This document shows positions 5,535 to 6,213 of a stretch of DNA of 6,213 nucleotides, one piece after another. The position numbers and the translations under genes are program-made. The notes under the pieces were generated by a model that was not told the origin of the DNA, did not search any database, and was given only the letters and a program-made list of their open reading frames with translations. The stretch comes from Verrucomicrobiaceae bacterium (GTDB lineage: Bacteria; Verrucomicrobiota; Verrucomicrobiae; Verrucomicrobiales; Akkermansiaceae), in assembly GCA_003820635.1 (NCBI GenBank), contig RPOS01000247.1, forward strand, positions 1 through 6,213. The letters are read 5' to 3'. Position 1 is the stretch's first letter, and the number at the start of each line of letters is the position of its first letter.

Positions 5535-6213
5535 GTGACCCGGCGTTTCCAAATCGAAGACATGATTCTCCAGGACGCGTCGGGCGTGGTGTTCCGCGCA
5601 TTGGACACGGAAACCGGGAAAAGCGTGGCGTTGCGGCGGTTTTTCCCCTTCGGCGCGGGCGGTGGCGGTTTGCTAGAAGATGAGCAGACGGCTTACAACA
5701 TCGCGCTCGACCGCCTTGCCGGGCTGCATCATCCGGCGCTGCGCTCGGTGATTGCCGGCGGCTGCGATCCAGTGGACGGCATTCCTTTCATCGCCACCGA
5801 GTGGATCGAGGGCGAGGTGCTGGCACCGCTTATCGAGCGTCGTCCGCTGCCGGCCGAGGCCGCCTCCGAGTTGCTCACCCAGGCGCTCGAAGTCAGCGAA
5901 CTGCTCTCACACGTGCTCGCCGAGGAGGGCGTGTGGGTGGAGACTGATCCCCAGACCATCGTGCTGGGCAATGCGGAAAGCGGCCGGGGTTTCACGTTTT
6001 GGATTTCCCCGCTGAAATGGCTGGGCGGAAACGAACAAGCCGGCGGGATGGCATCCATCATTTTATTGGCTGAGGAGATCATGGGCTGGAAAGGCCGGAT
6101 GGTGAGTGACCAGTCCGGCGGCGGGCTGGGCGCGTGGATCAAGTGGCTGCGCCAGGCCGCGCCCACCACCACGCTGCGCGAGTTGCGGGAAAACCTCGCC
6201 GCCGCAGTCGGCA
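5535..6213 (+). CDS. Protein-kinase-fold protein lacking catalytic motifs (pseudokinase), C-terminus beyond window
   Basis: The frame is open for 226 codons to the right edge. The order of elements follows a Ser/Thr kinase. It has a first strand (FQIEDMILQ), GVVFRALDTETGKSVALRRF (17-36) like the beta2-beta3 pair, LAGLHHPALRSVIAGG (61-76) like the region after helix C, and FIATEWIEG (85-93) like the hinge. The key residues are missing. The glycine loop is not recognisable, the beta3 Lys is Arg34 in VALR, HRDxxPxN reads WVETDPQT (134-141), and DFG is replaced by ISP near 157-159. The GTG at 5535 (GAGAG 6 nt upstream) keeps the first beta strand; an in-frame ATG at 5562 would remove it and is the alternative. 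In related proteins a transmembrane or sensor part often follows, but it is not in view. It is probably in the same direction and possibly the same transcript as the CBM9-like gene. Confidence 0.8.
   Translation, partial: MTRRFQIEDMILQDASGVVFRALDTETGKSVALRRFFPFGAGGGGLLEDEQTAYNIALDRLAGLHHPALRSVIAGGCDPVDGIPFIATEWIEGEVLAPLIERRPLPAEAASELLTQALEVSELLSHVLAEEGVWVETDPQTIVLGNAESGRGFTFWISPLKWLGGNEQAGGMASIILLAEEIMGWKGRMVSDQSGGGLGAWIKWLRQAAPTTTLRELRENLAAAVG

Overview
The window is GC-rich (by eye above 60 %), densely coding bacterial DNA with seven protein genes, two of them cut by the window edges. No RNA gene, insertion sequence, CRISPR array or phage gene is visible. The CBM9-like small protein, the kinase-like protein and the style of outer-membrane protein suggest a Gram-negative of the Verrucomicrobia/Planctomycetes (PVC) type. 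That placement is an inference from gene style, not from a marker gene.

Left and centre (1-3888, all minus strand): a compact metal-uptake operon. In transcription order it encodes a ZnuA/TroA-type periplasmic metal-binding protein (3888-2998), an unrecognised single-pass membrane protein of 150 aa (3001-2549), a ZnuC-type ATPase (2544-1783), a ZnuB-type ABC-3 permease (1786-944) and an outer-membrane barrel-like protein with a histidine-rich loop (912 to beyond 1). Two junctions are ATGA overlaps, one gap is 4 nt and the last gap is 31 nt, so this is very likely one transcript. Together the genes look like a cross-envelope route for zinc, or less likely manganese: an outer-membrane protein that could bind or admit the metal, a periplasmic carrier, and the inner-membrane pump. 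The unrecognised protein would be an accessory part. Zinc is favoured because the carrier has three His plus one Asp as predicted ligands, and because Cys/His-rich segments occur in the ATPase N-terminus and the outer-membrane protein.

Middle (3964-4719, minus): a membrane-anchored DUF1287 (YijF-like, NlpC/P60-related) protein that appears to have lost its catalytic cysteine. It lies upstream of the metal operon on the same strand, separated by a short AT-rich gap that probably holds the operon promoter.

Right (4865-6213, plus): divergently from DUF1287 run a cytosolic CBM9-like protein (4865-5473) and the N-terminal part of a kinase-fold protein that lacks the catalytic motifs (5535 to beyond 6213). 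The 145-bp divergent gap contains an AT-rich segment and a perfect GC-rich dyad abutting the CBM9-like start codon.

Most noteworthy are the unrecognised operon member, the (CAT)7 tract that fills the ribosome-binding position of the outer-membrane gene, the Cys/His-rich N-terminus of the ATPase, the apparently dead DUF1287 site and the pseudokinase. A heptamer, TGTTAGA, also recurs unexpectedly often and is built from codons that are rare here.
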